A stretch of DNA of 42,058 nt from Nanobdellati archaeon (GCA_013152815.1 JAADFO010000020.1:1-42058); one strand, 5' to 3'; numbered from the stretch's first letter, positions 23,135-31,243 are shown. Made by a program: numbers and translations. Notes: generated by a model from the sequence alone, not told the origin.

Positions 23135-24409
23135 ATGACACGCACGATAAAACTGGACCACATCTGCAAGATCGAAGGGCACGCCTCCCTCACGCTCTCC
23201 ATAGACAAGGGCAGGCTGAAAAGATGCGAACTGGGAGCCACCGAAGGGGCAAGATATTTTGAGGGCATCGTCAGAGGACGGAAATACAACGAAGCCCATG
23301 AGCTGACCTCGAGGATATGCGGCATCTGTTCGTCTGCCCATGTGGTCTGCGCATTGCACGCCATCGAGGATGCGCTGGGGATGAAGACGAGCAGACAGAC
23401 AGAAGATCTAAGGGTCCTGCTGACCCTTGCCGAACGCATCCGTTCCCATGCCACCCACCTCTACTTCCTCGCCCTGCCTGATTATCTCGGCTATGAATCA
23501 GCCCTGGCCATGGCACCGAAGTTCAAGAAGGAACTGCAGCAGGCATTGCGGATCATGAAGACAGGGAACCGGCTCAACGCCCTGCTCGCAGGACGGGACC
23601 TCCATCCGGTATCGGCGACCGTCGGAGGCTGGCTCAAGCTCCCCAGGACAGAAGAGCTGCGAAGCATGGCCAAAGAGCTCAAGGCAGTCAAGAAAGATGC
23701 CATCGCCACCTGCAGGCTGTTCTTCTCGCTCGAGCAGCCGACCATGGAGACCGAGAGCGAGTTCTTCTCCCTCAAAGACAGGAAAGGGTTCGCTGTCCTC
23801 AGAGGAGATTTTACCTCAGCACAGGCATCCTTCCCCAAGGAGCAGTACCTCGACTTCATCAGGGAATACCACCGACCCTATTCGACGGCAAACTTCGTCG
23901 TCAAGGACGAGAAAAGGTACATGGTGGGCGCGTTGGCAAGGTTCAACAACAACGGGGAGCAGCTCTCCCCTTCTGCAAGGAAGATGCTCAGGGAATCAGG
24001 CATCGCCTTGCCCTCCCGGAACCCGTTCATCAACAACCTCTGCCAGGCCATCGAGATCGTCCATTGCATCGACCATGCCATCGACCTCTGCGCTACCATC
24101 ACCATCAAGCAGGAGAAGCCGAAGAAGGCAAGAGTCAGAGCAGGCAGGGGCGTAGGATGCATCGAAGTCCCCCGGGGGACGCTCTGGCACGATTATACGT
24201 TGGATGAGCAGGGCATCATCATCAACGCCAACATCATCACGCCGACGGCCCAGAACCTCCTCTCTGCCCAGGAGGACATCAGGACATTCGTCTCCGGCCA
24301 TCTGGACATGAAGAAAGACGAACTCATCATGGCTGTCGAGAAGCTCATCAGGGCCTATGACCCCTGCTTCTCCTGCTCTGCCCATTTCCTAGAGGTGAAA
24401 TGGGAGTGA
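23135..24409 (+). CDS. hydA: Group 3b [NiFe] hydrogenase large (alpha) subunit
   Basis: 424 residues holding the NiFe active site. L1 motif RICGICSSAH (C62, C65) and L2 motif DPCFSCSAH (C411, C414, H417) supply the four metal ligands. The L2 histidine is followed by a seven-residue tail (FLEVKWE), the kind of C-terminal peptide removed by a maturation protease after nickel insertion; such a protease is encoded next. Other family blocks: KIEGHASLTL, ISRICGICS-type N-terminus and TPTAQNLLSAQEDI. Reaction: H2 oxidation or evolution coupled to NAD(P)H, or sulfur reduction. 35 bp separates it from hydD. Confidence 0.96.
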   Translation: MTRTIKLDHICKIEGHASLTLSIDKGRLKRCELGATEGARYFEGIVRGRKYNEAHELTSRICGICSSAHVVCALHAIEDALGMKTSRQTEDLRVLLTLAERIRSHATHLYFLALPDYLGYESALAMAPKFKKELQQALRIMKTGNRLNALLAGRDLHPVSATVGGWLKLPRTEELRSMAKELKAVKKDAIATCRLFFSLEQPTMETESEFFSLKDRKGFAVLRGDFTSAQASFPKEQYLDFIREYHRPYSTANFVVKDEKRYMVGALARFNNNGEQLSPSARKMLRESGIALPSRNPFINNLCQAIEIVHCIDHAIDLCATITIKQEKPKKARVRAGRGVGCIEVPRGTLWHDYTLDEQGIIINANIITPTAQNLLSAQEDIRTFVSGHLDMKKDELIMAVEKLIRAYDPCFSCSAHFLEVKWE

Positions 24410-24771
24410 AGAAGATGTATGTCTTCGGGAACGAGCACCTTCCGGAGGATGCCTTCGCGTTGAAGGTGGCGGACCACCTCCGTCTGCAGGGTGTCTCCAT
24501 CGTGCACTGCACGACCCCGGAGAGCCTGCTCGAGGCAGAGGAGGACGAGCTCATCATCCTCGACGTGGTCAAGGACCTCGCAGAACCTGCAGTGATAGAC
24601 CCGGACAGGATCAGGACCAACAGGATGATGTCTCTCCATGACCTTGATGTCGGGCATATCATCGAGCTCGGACAGGCCATGGGCATCATCAAAAAGCTTA
24701 AAATCATCGGGGTTCCCCAGAAAGGGAATCCGCAAAAAATCGCAGAACAGGTGAAGCAATGGATACCATGA
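24400..24771 (+). CDS. [NiFe]-hydrogenase maturation protease (HyaD/HycI family)
   Basis: 123 residues, shorter than the usual 150. Family features: MYVFGNEHLPEDAFALKVADHL (the GN...ED segment with the first Ni-binding acid), ELIILDVVKDL (the D that binds Ni), and MSLHDLDVGHIIELG (the H of the third ligand). It cleaves the C-terminal peptide of HydA once nickel is in place. Overlaps the hydA end by 10 bp, so coupled to its substrate. Starts with a Shine-Dalgarno-like GAGGTGA directly before the ATG. Confident by motifs and position. Confidence 0.85.
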   Translation: MGVKKMYVFGNEHLPEDAFALKVADHLRLQGVSIVHCTTPESLLEAEEDELIILDVVKDLAEPAVIDPDRIRTNRMMSLHDLDVGHIIELGQAMGIIKKLKIIGVPQKGNPQKIAEQVKQWIP

Positions 24772-25703
24772 AACAAAACAGTCTCCTGAAAAGGAACGGT
24801 CTGCTGCTGGTCAGTTTCACAGCGCTCATCTCAGGCATCTCCATCTTCGTCAACGGTTTCGGCGTGAAGGGCTTCGACAGCTCGGTGTTCACGTTCTCGA
24901 AGAACCTGATGGTGGCGCTCCTGCTTGCAGGCATCCTCCTGGGCTTCAGGGAATGGAAGCACATCAGGGAATTGACCGGAAAACAGTGGAGACAGCTGAG
25001 CATCGTCGGCCTGGTGGGCGGGAGCATACCGTTCCTGCTGTTCTTCAAAGGGCTGCAGATGACGACCGGAAAGACCTCAGGATTCATCCACAAGACCCTG
25101 TTCATCTATGCGACCATCCTGGCCATCATCTTCCTCAAAGAACGGTGGAACAGGAATCTTGTCCTGGGCATCACCGGCATCATGGCCGGCAACTACCTGC
25201 TCATCAGGCCTGACCTGACATTCAGCACAGGTCACATCCTTATCCTCCTGGCGACCCTTTTCTGGGCCGCGGAGAACGTCTACGCCAAGAAGGTGATGAG
25301 GGAACTGTCAGGCACGGTCGTCGGCTTCGGCAGGATGGCCTTCGGGAGCGCATTCATCTTCGTCTATCTTCTTGTCACAGGAAAGACAGAGACCATCGTC
25401 TCGATGAACGCCTCCCAGTACCTATGGATCCTGGTCACCTCGGCATTCCTGCTGCTCTATGTCTTCACCTACTACAACGGCCTGAGACAGGTACGGGTAA
25501 GCACAGCGACGGGCATCCTGGCCCTGGGCAGTCCCATCACGACCCTGCTCGCATTCCTGTTCACCGGAAAGGTCATCTCTGCCAGCGCGGCAGGCGGCAT
25601 GCTGCTCATCATCGTCGGTGTAGCCGCCATCGTCTGGGGAGTCCCACTCTCGACACTGAAGGACAGCCAGGGTGTGCAGGGTGTGGTGCATGGACGGAGC
25701 TGA
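24759..25703 (+). CDS. EamA/DMT-family transporter
   Basis: 314 residues with ten predicted membrane helices in two five-helix EamA repeats (second repeat starts near GHILILLATLFWAAENVYAKKV, ending SPITTLLAFLFTGKVISASAAGGMLLIIVGVA). Members export or import small metabolites; no substrate is evident. The start ATG at 24759 follows AGGTGA by 5 nt and overlaps the protease gene by 13 bp; an ATG at 24768 is an alternative. Being inside the hydrogenase operon suggests a link to hydrogen or metal metabolism, but DMT genes also hitch-hike in operons. Confidence 0.87.
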   Translation: MDTMKQNSLLKRNGLLLVSFTALISGISIFVNGFGVKGFDSSVFTFSKNLMVALLLAGILLGFREWKHIRELTGKQWRQLSIVGLVGGSIPFLLFFKGLQMTTGKTSGFIHKTLFIYATILAIIFLKERWNRNLVLGITGIMAGNYLLIRPDLTFSTGHILILLATLFWAAENVYAKKVMRELSGTVVGFGRMAFGSAFIFVYLLVTGKTETIVSMNASQYLWILVTSAFLLLYVFTYYNGLRQVRVSTATGILALGSPITTLLAFLFTGKVISASAAGGMLLIIVGVAAIVWGVPLSTLKDSQGVQGVVHGRS

Positions 25704-26421
25704 ACTCTGCATACGTTTTGCCTACATAACGAACAAGCTACGTTACTGCGGACCGGAGAAGGCACAGCCAGCATTCCATCGCTATCTGCTGCACCGAGAC
25801 AACCTTCCCGAGGTGCGGGAGGACATCAGACGCTTCGAAGGGCTCTATCCCTACCTTGATGCCATAGCGAAGAAGGCAGGGAAAGACTTCCTCGACAGGG
25901 AGGTGGTCGAAGCCTACTGGCTGGGCAATGGACTGCTCGACGGTTTTTCTGACGCAGAGATGAAGGACGTCATCAGGAGCCTGGAGGCGAGGGGACTGCC
26001 AGCCTCCATCGCCAGGAAACGCATCGATGAACTTCCGCAGGGGATGTTTCCCCACCATGACTTCAATGTCTTCTACGTCGGGGTGGGCAACATCACCCAG
26101 AGTGTGGAAGCTACCCTGCCGAACATGGACAACTGCAGGATCGGCTGGGGAAAGGTGGTCGAGGTGGTCTCCAAGGACACTGCCCTGGTGATGACCCCGG
26201 CCCTGCAGAAGAAAAAAGGGAAGATAGCGATGGGCAAAGAAGAGCCAAAGACCGTCGTGTTCCTGCCGGAGGTCACCTCGGTTGCAGAAGGCGACCTCGT
26301 CGCACTCCACTGGGGATTTATCGTGATGAGACTGAGCAGGGAGCAACAGTACCGGCTGCAGACATATCAAGAAAGGCTGCTGAGACAGCTAGGCGGACCA
26401 GGAAATCAGCCTGTGGCCTGA
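25690..26421 (+). CDS. Unknown hydrogenase-operon protein (DUF6390-like, tentative)
   Basis: About 243 residues from the ATG at 25690 (MDGAELCIRFAYITNKLRYCGPEKA). Mostly helical N-terminal two thirds, with an ITQSVEATLPNMDNCRIGWGKVVEV stretch and a beta-rich region in the last third, ending at a helix rich in Q and R. I recall similar proteins near hydrogenase genes under the label DUF6390, but I cannot verify this here. The last third (CRIGWGKVVEV, ALVMTPALQ, VVFLPEVTSVAEGDLVALHWGFIVMRLS) superficially resembles a HypC-type small beta-barrel. Overlaps the transporter gene and runs 16 bp into the stop of hypC on the other strand, so it is the distal gene of the operon. Confidence 0.7.
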   Translation: MDGAELCIRFAYITNKLRYCGPEKAQPAFHRYLLHRDNLPEVREDIRRFEGLYPYLDAIAKKAGKDFLDREVVEAYWLGNGLLDGFSDAEMKDVIRSLEARGLPASIARKRIDELPQGMFPHHDFNVFYVGVGNITQSVEATLPNMDNCRIGWGKVVEVVSKDTALVMTPALQKKKGKIAMGKEEPKTVVFLPEVTSVAEGDLVALHWGFIVMRLSREQQYRLQTYQERLLRQLGGPGNQPVA

Positions 26422-26615
26422 CGGTAGAGCGCAAGAGCGTCCTCGGCCTCTTTTCGAGGGACCTTCTCGATGACAATACCGCCCTGGATGATGACATAGT
26501 CGTCCACAGCAAAACCGTCGGCGATGAGCTTTCCCGGGCGTCGTTCTGACCCGTAGTCGACGATGGCCATGTCCTTCTCTATCTTCACGATCCTCCCGGG
26601 CACAGCAAGGCACAT
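26406..26615 (-). CDS. hypC: Hydrogenase assembly chaperone HypC
   Basis: 69 residues starting MCLAVPGRIVKIEKDMAIVDYG; Cys2 is the residue that carries the Fe(CN)2CO precursor with HypD. The OB-like barrel (ADGFAVDDYVIIQGGIVIEKV) and final helix (PRKEAEDALALY) match HypC/HybG. Its ATG overlaps the hypA stop by a single A (TGATG), so the two are translationally coupled. HypC hands iron to the hydrogenase large subunit encoded convergently next door. HypB, D, E and F must lie outside the window. Confidence 0.93.
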   Translation of the reverse strand: MCLAVPGRIVKIEKDMAIVDYGSERRPGKLIADGFAVDDYVIIQGGIVIEKVPRKEAEDALALYRQATG

Positions 26616-26938
26616 CAGTCCTTCACCTCGACACTCTGGATCCTGATGTCTGTGCCCGAGATCAGGTCGGGCATGGACTTGCATTCCGGGCATTCGATGA
26701 GGAAGTGGTCGTGGCCCCGTTCGAGGATGGTGGGATGGCCGATGAACCCGCAGGAGCAGGTCGCCTTCGCCGGCACCTCGTGCCATTCGATACGCCAGGA
26801 CACCATCTTCCTGAGCGCTTCGACAAGGTCTTTGCCAGGGACATGGGCAAGCTCTCCTATCTCCAGATGGATGGCCTCGACGTCTCCGTATTTCCTGGCT
26901 TCCTTGATGATCTTCTCTGCGAAGGCTATCTCATGCAT
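26615..26938 (-). CDS. hypA: Hydrogenase nickel-insertion protein HypA
   Basis: 107 residues. N-terminal MHEIAFAEKIIKEA has His2 and Glu3, the nickel ligands of HypA. The zinc site is CSCGFIG and CPEC (about residues 61-85), somewhat closer than usual because the inter-cysteine loop is short. It delivers nickel to the hydrogenase together with HypB. TATA element TTATAAA (26960-26968) 30 nt before the ATG gives a leaderless transcript. A structured RNA candidate lies immediately upstream on the same strand. hypA-hypC converge on the hydrogenase operon. Confidence 0.92.
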   Translation of the reverse strand: MHEIAFAEKIIKEARKYGDVEAIHLEIGELAHVPGKDLVEALRKMVSWRIEWHEVPAKATCSCGFIGHPTILERGHDHFLIECPECKSMPDLISGTDIRIQSVEVKD

Positions 26939-26959
26939 GCAGACACCAGAGGGAGCGGA

Positions 26960-26968
26960 GTTTATAAG
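26960..26968 (-). promoter_or_regulatory. TATA box of hypA-hypC
   Basis: Minus-strand CTTATAAAC, 30 nt before the hypA ATG. Confidence 0.55.
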
Positions 26969-26993
26969 AATTTCTGGAATCAGTTAAAAAAGC

Positions 26994-27168
26994 CAGTTAA
27001 AAAAAAAGAGGCTCCCCGAGGGTTGATGAGGGGGGTGGTTGGTTAGAAATTAGGGTTTCAGGGAGCCCTTGGCGGTTAGAGAGTGAATTTCTCTAATCAC
27101 ATCAATAGCATAGGAACTATATAAAGGTTTCTATTTTGAGCTACCAGTATAGTTAAAGGTATACTGGA
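26994..27168 (-). ncRNA. Candidate structured RNA with terminator, upstream of hypAC
   Basis: Read on the minus strand: a TATA-like CTTTATAAATG (27189-27198) and a second, CTTTATATAG (27115-27124); a palindrome CCAGTATA/TATACTGG (27144-27151/27160-27167) between them; then stems TTAGAGA/TCTCTAA (about 27075-27095), GGCTCCC/GGGAGCC (27010-27016/27061-27067) and a pairing TTGATG/CATCAA (27023-27028/27100-27105) that would form a pseudoknot with the previous stem. The stem is followed by T9 (27007-26999) and another T6 run (26991-26986), as archaeal terminators require. No protein-coding frame fits. It could be a stand-alone RNA of roughly 100-170 nt or a leader controlling hypAC. Function unknown. 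Confidence 0.5.
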
Positions 27169-27236
27169 ATGAGGGAAAAGTTGACTTCATTTATAAAGGG
27201 AAGAAAAGAAAGGGAAGAGAAGGAAGAGCACAAGGA

Positions 27237-29123
27237 CTAGCTTCCGAAGAACTCCTGTATCAATGTCTCTGGTTCGATTGAGATGTTCACCCCCATGTCC
27301 TCTGGGAAGTGCTGACGGTAGTTTGGCCAGGCATAGCGTTCGTCGAGGAAGACGATGACGCCCTTGTCGGTCTCGCTGCGGATGCACCTGCCTGCCCCCT
27401 GCAGGGTCTTGTTGAAGGCCGGCAACACATAGCCGTAGAGCCAGCCCTTGGCGAAACGCCGGTCATAGTAGTCGATCAGGGCCTTGGTCTCGAGGTCAGG
27501 ACGGTGGAGCGGCAGGCCGACGACGATGACCCCCTTCAGAAGGTCTCCCGGAAGGTCGATGCCTTCGGCGAAATTCGCAGAGGAGACCGCCAGCAGCACG
27601 GCACCTGCATCCTTGTAGGTCTTGAAGGTCTCCAGCATCTCGAACTTCTCGTCCTTTGTCAGCCTTGGATCTTCCTCCATGACCGTCTTCTTCGAGATGA
27701 TCCTGAAGTACATGCCGACCTCCCGCATCAGGAAATAGCTGGGGAAGAAGATGATGAGGTTGCCGGGGACCGCAGCACTGATACGGGAACAGTGCTCGGC
27801 GATGTCTTTATATTGCCGGTCTGAACGCAGGGTGAACTTGGTCGTCGTCCTGGGGACGATGAGCGAGAGACGGTTGCTCATGGGAAACGGGTTGCCATAG
27901 GTAATGCATTCGCTGTCATCGGGAAATCCCAGCACATCCCGATACATCCCGGTCGGTGAGAGGGTCCCTGACATGATGATGGTGGAATGGGCATCCTTGA
28001 TGACCGGAGCAGTCAGAAGAGACGGGTCGAGGCATTTGTACTTGAGCGTGATGAGCGGCTGACGGAACCCCTGCTTGAGGTCCACGGTCCGGACATAGCC
28101 GTCATCCTCCCCTTTCCAGAGAGTGAGAAAGGCAGAGACCCTCCCGAGGAAGGATTGTTTCTTCTCCTCCCTGACCGTGTCAGCAGCCTCTTCGAAACGG
28201 TCGATGAGGTCATCATACTGGTCAAGGGTCCCCAACCCGTCCATGAACTGGTCCCTGCGCACCAACCGTTCCCCGCCCAGTTCCAACGACCGTGACAGCC
28301 CGACCAGGATATCCTGCAGGAGCGAAAGCTCTTCTATCAGCTCAGGGAAGGCGTGCTTCTTGGCCTCCTTGATGGCCTGGAGGATGACATAGGAGGAAAG
28401 CTGGACCGAGGCCAGGTCACGTATCCTCCCCGGAAGGTTATGGCCTTCGTCCACGATGATGACAGCATCAGAGAGATCCTTGCCTATCCTGTTGAGAAAG
28501 TTCTGCCGGATTCCCGGATCGAAGAGATAGAGATAGTCGGCGACGATGACACGGGAGCTTGCCGAGAGCAGGGCAGCCATCTCATAGGGACAGAGTTCGG
28601 CATCCTCTGCCACAGAGAAGATACGCTCTGTATGGATGGGGCTCAGCCGTTTCATGTCCTCCAATGCAACCTTCGCCTCGACGGTGAACTTGCCGTTCTT
28701 CTGCCTTGCCCTGCTGTAGAAAGCGCAGGCGTGGTCCTCACGCATCCGTTTGCAGTACTCGTTGAAATCCCCGCCCCGCATGTCCTTGATGCCCGGCTGG
28801 AGGCACATCCACCGTTTGCCTATCATGTCCGATGCCACCAGGGTCTGGAGATGCGCCTCTTTGATGTGCTGCAGGGTCTCGATGGCTATCTTGTGCTGGG
28901 TGTGCCGTGAGGTGAGAAAATAGATGGTGAGGTCCTTCTTCTTGGCGACAGAGAGCGCGGGACCGAGGGTGGAGACGGTCTTTCCGAGACCGGTGGGCGC
29001 ATGGATGACCGCACTCTTCCCTGACTCGATGATGTCCCTGACCTTTTTCAGCATGTCCTGCTGGACGGCCCGGACATGCGCATAAGGAAACAGCAGGCTT
29101 TTCCTGTCGTCGGAGGAGAGCAT
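27237..29123 (-). CDS. XPD/Rad3-family FeS-cluster DNA helicase
   Basis: 628 residues, superfamily 2. Walker A HAPTGLGKT (residues 41-49), DEGH box VIIVDEGHNL (225-228) and C-terminal motifs SSANFAEGIDLPGDLLKGVIVVGLPL and QGAGRCIRSETDKGVIVFLDERYA. Four cysteines between motifs I and II (C107, C124, C133, C178) match the [4Fe-4S] site of XPD and DinG-type helicases. Works on 5' to 3' strand separation in repair (family knowledge). Length and FeS domain resemble archaeal XPD; a DinG-like role cannot be excluded. TATA GCATAAAAA (29145-29153) about 30 nt before the ATG. The region after the stop is a long pyrimidine-rich tract on the minus strand, a probable terminator. Confidence 0.92.
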   Translation of the reverse strand: MLSSDDRKSLLFPYAHVRAVQQDMLKKVRDIIESGKSAVIHAPTGLGKTVSTLGPALSVAKKKDLTIYFLTSRHTQHKIAIETLQHIKEAHLQTLVASDMIGKRWMCLQPGIKDMRGGDFNEYCKRMREDHACAFYSRARQKNGKFTVEAKVALEDMKRLSPIHTERIFSVAEDAELCPYEMAALLSASSRVIVADYLYLFDPGIRQNFLNRIGKDLSDAVIIVDEGHNLPGRIRDLASVQLSSYVILQAIKEAKKHAFPELIEELSLLQDILVGLSRSLELGGERLVRRDQFMDGLGTLDQYDDLIDRFEEAADTVREEKKQSFLGRVSAFLTLWKGEDDGYVRTVDLKQGFRQPLITLKYKCLDPSLLTAPVIKDAHSTIIMSGTLSPTGMYRDVLGFPDDSECITYGNPFPMSNRLSLIVPRTTTKFTLRSDRQYKDIAEHCSRISAAVPGNLIIFFPSYFLMREVGMYFRIISKKTVMEEDPRLTKDEKFEMLETFKTYKDAGAVLLAVSSANFAEGIDLPGDLLKGVIVVGLPLHRPDLETKALIDYYDRRFAKGWLYGYVLPAFNKTLQGAGRCIRSETDKGVIVFLDERYAWPNYRQHFPEDMGVNISIEPETLIQEFFGS

Positions 29124-29247
29124 CCCTAACGGACAGGAGGGATGTTTTTATGCTTTGCCTCCGTTGCCGTGAGAATCGCCGGAAGAGGCAGAGACACTGG
29201 CCAGGAATTATATGCAGTATTGAAAACATATGCTGTAAAATGTAAAG

Positions 29248-29259
29248 TTTTATATATAG
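29248..29259 (+). promoter_or_regulatory. TATA box of the winged-helix regulator
   Basis: TTTTATATATAG, predicting transcription start near 29276-29281 and a leader of about 55 nt with a GAGGGA ribosome-binding site before the ATG at 29334. Confidence 0.5.
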
Positions 29260-29333
29260 TTCTGGATTATCTATTTTCATTCTCATAGGCGATTTTCGAG
29301 GGGGCCGAGAAGGAACATCGAGGGAAGAAAACC

Positions 29334-29603
29334 ATGACGAACAAGAATATCTTCAATGTCTTTTTCCGTGAGAAACCTGCCATGATGCTTGTCAAGCTCA
29401 ACACCTCAAAATCAGATATCTACGCGAGCTCGCTCGCGAAACTCATCGACTGCACCTACTCCCATGTCGTCAAGATACTCCAGGCGATGGAAAAGGCAGG
29501 CCTCGTCAACTTCGAGAAGCAGGGACGGCTCAAGCTCCTCACGCTGACGAAGAAGGGCCAGGAAGTCGCCACCCACATCGAGCATATCAAGAACCTGTTC
29601 TGA
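29334..29603 (+). CDS. Small winged-helix DNA-binding protein
   Basis: 89 residues consisting of one winged-helix domain: helix-turn-helix ASSLAKLIDCTYSHVVKILQAME, wing GLVNFEKQGRLKLLTLTKKGQEV. Resembles archaeal MarR-like or phage-type minimal regulators. No ligand domain, so it is likely an on/off regulator or nucleoid-type protein. Divergent from the helicase with about 210 bp between, and ends 68 bp before the unknown gene on the other strand. Target genes unknown; its own promoter and leader suggest regulation. A pyrimidine-rich tract follows its stop. Confidence 0.8.
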   Translation: MTNKNIFNVFFREKPAMMLVKLNTSKSDIYASSLAKLIDCTYSHVVKILQAMEKAGLVNFEKQGRLKLLTLTKKGQEVATHIEHIKNLF

Positions 29604-29670
29604 TAAAAGACCAGACACCAGATGTTGCCTTCCTCTCTCGTTCCTTCTTTCTTTGCCCGCTGCAATCACA

Positions 29671-30444
29671 TCAGAAGTTGAACAGGGGAAGCTTCTTGAC
29701 CAGTTGCCGGGTGAAGTCAGGATCATTCACTATACCTATGCGAAAGAGATACTCACAGATGCCATCATCCCGCTCGGTGAATCCGATGATCTCGGTGTCA
29801 TGCAGCAGTACCTTCTTCAGAGCAAACTTTGCAAAGAAATAGCGACGGAAACGTGACAGCGCATCGGTCTCTATCTGGTCCTTTACTTTCCCGATGTACT
29901 TCTTATCACTCTTGAATTGTCCAGCGACATAGATGGCCCCGTCTTTCTTGAATACCCCTTGTTTATGATGGTACAGGCCTTTCTCGTTCCTGACATCGAC
30001 AAGCAAGACCCTGAGATGCTTCGCGAGCTTGCCGTCACCGAGCTGCTCTGCGATCTGCAGGTAGATCGAGAGCAGCTTCTCTGCCTCGTCATAGCGATGG
30101 TTCTTCAGGTCGTCCTCCACCTCCCTGTCGATGGACTTCATGATGGCCTGGAACTCTTTGGCAGCGTCCTGGACAAGGATGGTGTTCGCACTGAGCTTGC
30201 CGAGCAGGACCTTCACCCGGGGAAGGAGGTCGATGGTCCCCGCAGCCAGCGGCTTCGCGAGCATCAGAATGGTGAGCAGAGAGATCAGAAACCGCTTCCC
30301 TTTCTTTTTCACCTTTTGATGGAGCGCCTTCAGCAGGGTTCCTGCTCTGAGCCAGGAACCTTCGACAGTGGACGTCATGCCCTTGAACTCCTGGAGAACA
30401 TGCTTCTCTTCCTTGACCGCTTTCTTGAGACGCCTGATGCCCAT
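29671..30444 (-). CDS. Unknown protein with one membrane segment
   Basis: 257 residues with no family I recognise. A basic N-terminus (MGIRRLKKAVKEEKH) is followed by a hydrophobic segment near residues 53-70 (FLISLLTILMLAKPLAAG), then a helical region (DAAKEFQAIMKSIDREVEDDL, RYDEAEKLLSIYLQIAEQ) and a C-terminal part with DGAIYVAGQFKSDKKYIGKV. The N-terminus is probably inside and the rest outside or at the membrane. Leaderless: TATA CTATATAAA (30468-30476) 32 nt before the ATG. The 15-bp repeat array abuts this TATA box directly. Confidence 0.7.
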   Translation of the reverse strand: MGIRRLKKAVKEEKHVLQEFKGMTSTVEGSWLRAGTLLKALHQKVKKKGKRFLISLLTILMLAKPLAAGTIDLLPRVKVLLGKLSANTILVQDAAKEFQAIMKSIDREVEDDLKNHRYDEAEKLLSIYLQIAEQLGDGKLAKHLRVLLVDVRNEKGLYHHKQGVFKKDGAIYVAGQFKSDKKYIGKVKDQIETDALSRFRRYFFAKFALKKVLLHDTEIIGFTERDDGICEYLFRIGIVNDPDFTRQLVKKLPLFNF

Positions 30445-30467
30445 AACAGCATTACACGGTCTGAAAG

Positions 30468-30476
30468 TTTATATAG
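30468..30476 (-). promoter_or_regulatory. TATA box adjoining the 15-bp repeat array
   Basis: Minus-strand CTATATAAA, 32 nt before the ATG at 30444. The repeat units occupy the BRE and upstream-activator positions. Confidence 0.55.
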
Positions 30477-30561
30477 ATTATCATGACACAGATTATCATG
30501 ACACAGATTATCATGACACAGATTATCATGACACAGATTATCATGACACAGATTATCATGA
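30476..30561. repeat. Array of 15-bp direct repeats upstream of a promoter
   Basis: Five exact copies of GATTATCATGACACA (30476-30550) and a partial sixth (to 30561). Each contains the palindrome TCATGA. The array begins at the edge of the TATA box of the minus-strand gene at 30444 and lies about 40 bp past the end of the rps15 gene. Unit length is a multiple of three. Confidence 0.9.
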
Positions 30562-30603
30562 TGAAAAGAAAAAAAGAGGAAGTAAAAAAAAGATGGAGTA
30601 AAC

Positions 30604-31059
30604 CTACTCCAGGAAGATGCTTACCTTGGACGGATCGTATTTCCAGTCGAGGGGCAGAACTTCGCTCTTCTTGTAGTACTTCACCAGCCGTCGTATCTTC
30701 GACGTCGTCAGGGTAAGGCCGCGCTTCGCCGTCTCATCCTTATGGTTCTCCTCGAGATGCTTCCGTATCAGGATCTCCTTCTTGATGAGCGATGTCAGGT
30801 CCTCGGGAATCTTCGGGAGGAGCTTCCGTTCCTGGAGTATCTGGGTGATGGACTTGCCGGTGATCATCTTCACATCGACGATGCCGTAGGTGTCCCGCAG
30901 ATGGAGCCCTATCCTCGACGGCTTCTGGCCTTCTTTGGTCAGCTTGACCACGAGCAGCTCGATCTCCTTCGGCTTGTAGATCTGCCAGCTGGGAGCCTGC
31001 TTCTTGGCAGGCTTTGCTGACCGTGATTTCCCTTTCTTTCGTGAATGCATCCGTGCCAT
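30604..31059 (-). CDS. rps15: 30S ribosomal protein S15, archaeal type
   Basis: 151 residues. Starts MARMHSRKKGKSRSAKPAKK, the archaeal/eukaryotic S15 (S13e) N-terminal extension, then the S15 core LVVKLTKEGQKPSRIGLHLRDTYGI and IKKEILIRKHLEENHKDETAKRGLTLTTSKIRRLVKYYKKS, the 16S rRNA-binding helices. The ATG at 31059 has GAGGTG 5 nt upstream, which decides the start over a longer upstream frame. It is a single gene here, with the 15-bp array beyond its stop and the tRNA-Ile upstream on the opposite strand. Confidence 0.97.
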   Translation of the reverse strand: MARMHSRKKGKSRSAKPAKKQAPSWQIYKPKEIELLVVKLTKEGQKPSRIGLHLRDTYGIVDVKMITGKSITQILQERKLLPKIPEDLTSLIKKEILIRKHLEENHKDETAKRGLTLTTSKIRRLVKYYKKSEVLPLDWKYDPSKVSIFLE

Positions 31060-31209
31060 GGTAGCACCTCTGTTCGCATAGAGAGTGAAGAACGTCGTCA
31101 GAAAAGACCCGTCTTCCAGCATGGGCAAGCCGGTATGACCGGCCCATCTCTCGGATGGGGTCTCGAATCCGGCCCGCTTTTTAAAGGTTTTGGGAATGTT
31201 TACACAAAG

Positions 31210-31219
31210 CTTTTTAAAG
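31210..31219 (+). promoter_or_regulatory. TATA-like element of the tRNA-Ile gene
   Basis: CTTTTTAAAG about 34 nt before the first base of the tRNA. Confidence 0.45.
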
Positions 31220-31243
31220 CAAACATAAACACTAAAGCTTTCC

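Noticed and set aside
27022-27030. Plus-strand TTGATGAGG resembling a C box of a C/D sRNA
   Set aside because: No D box at a suitable distance; the T-tracts and stems favour minus-strand transcription.
30476-30561. CRISPR-like array
   Set aside because: Units are 15 bp and contiguous with no unique spacers, so it is a simple tandem repeat.
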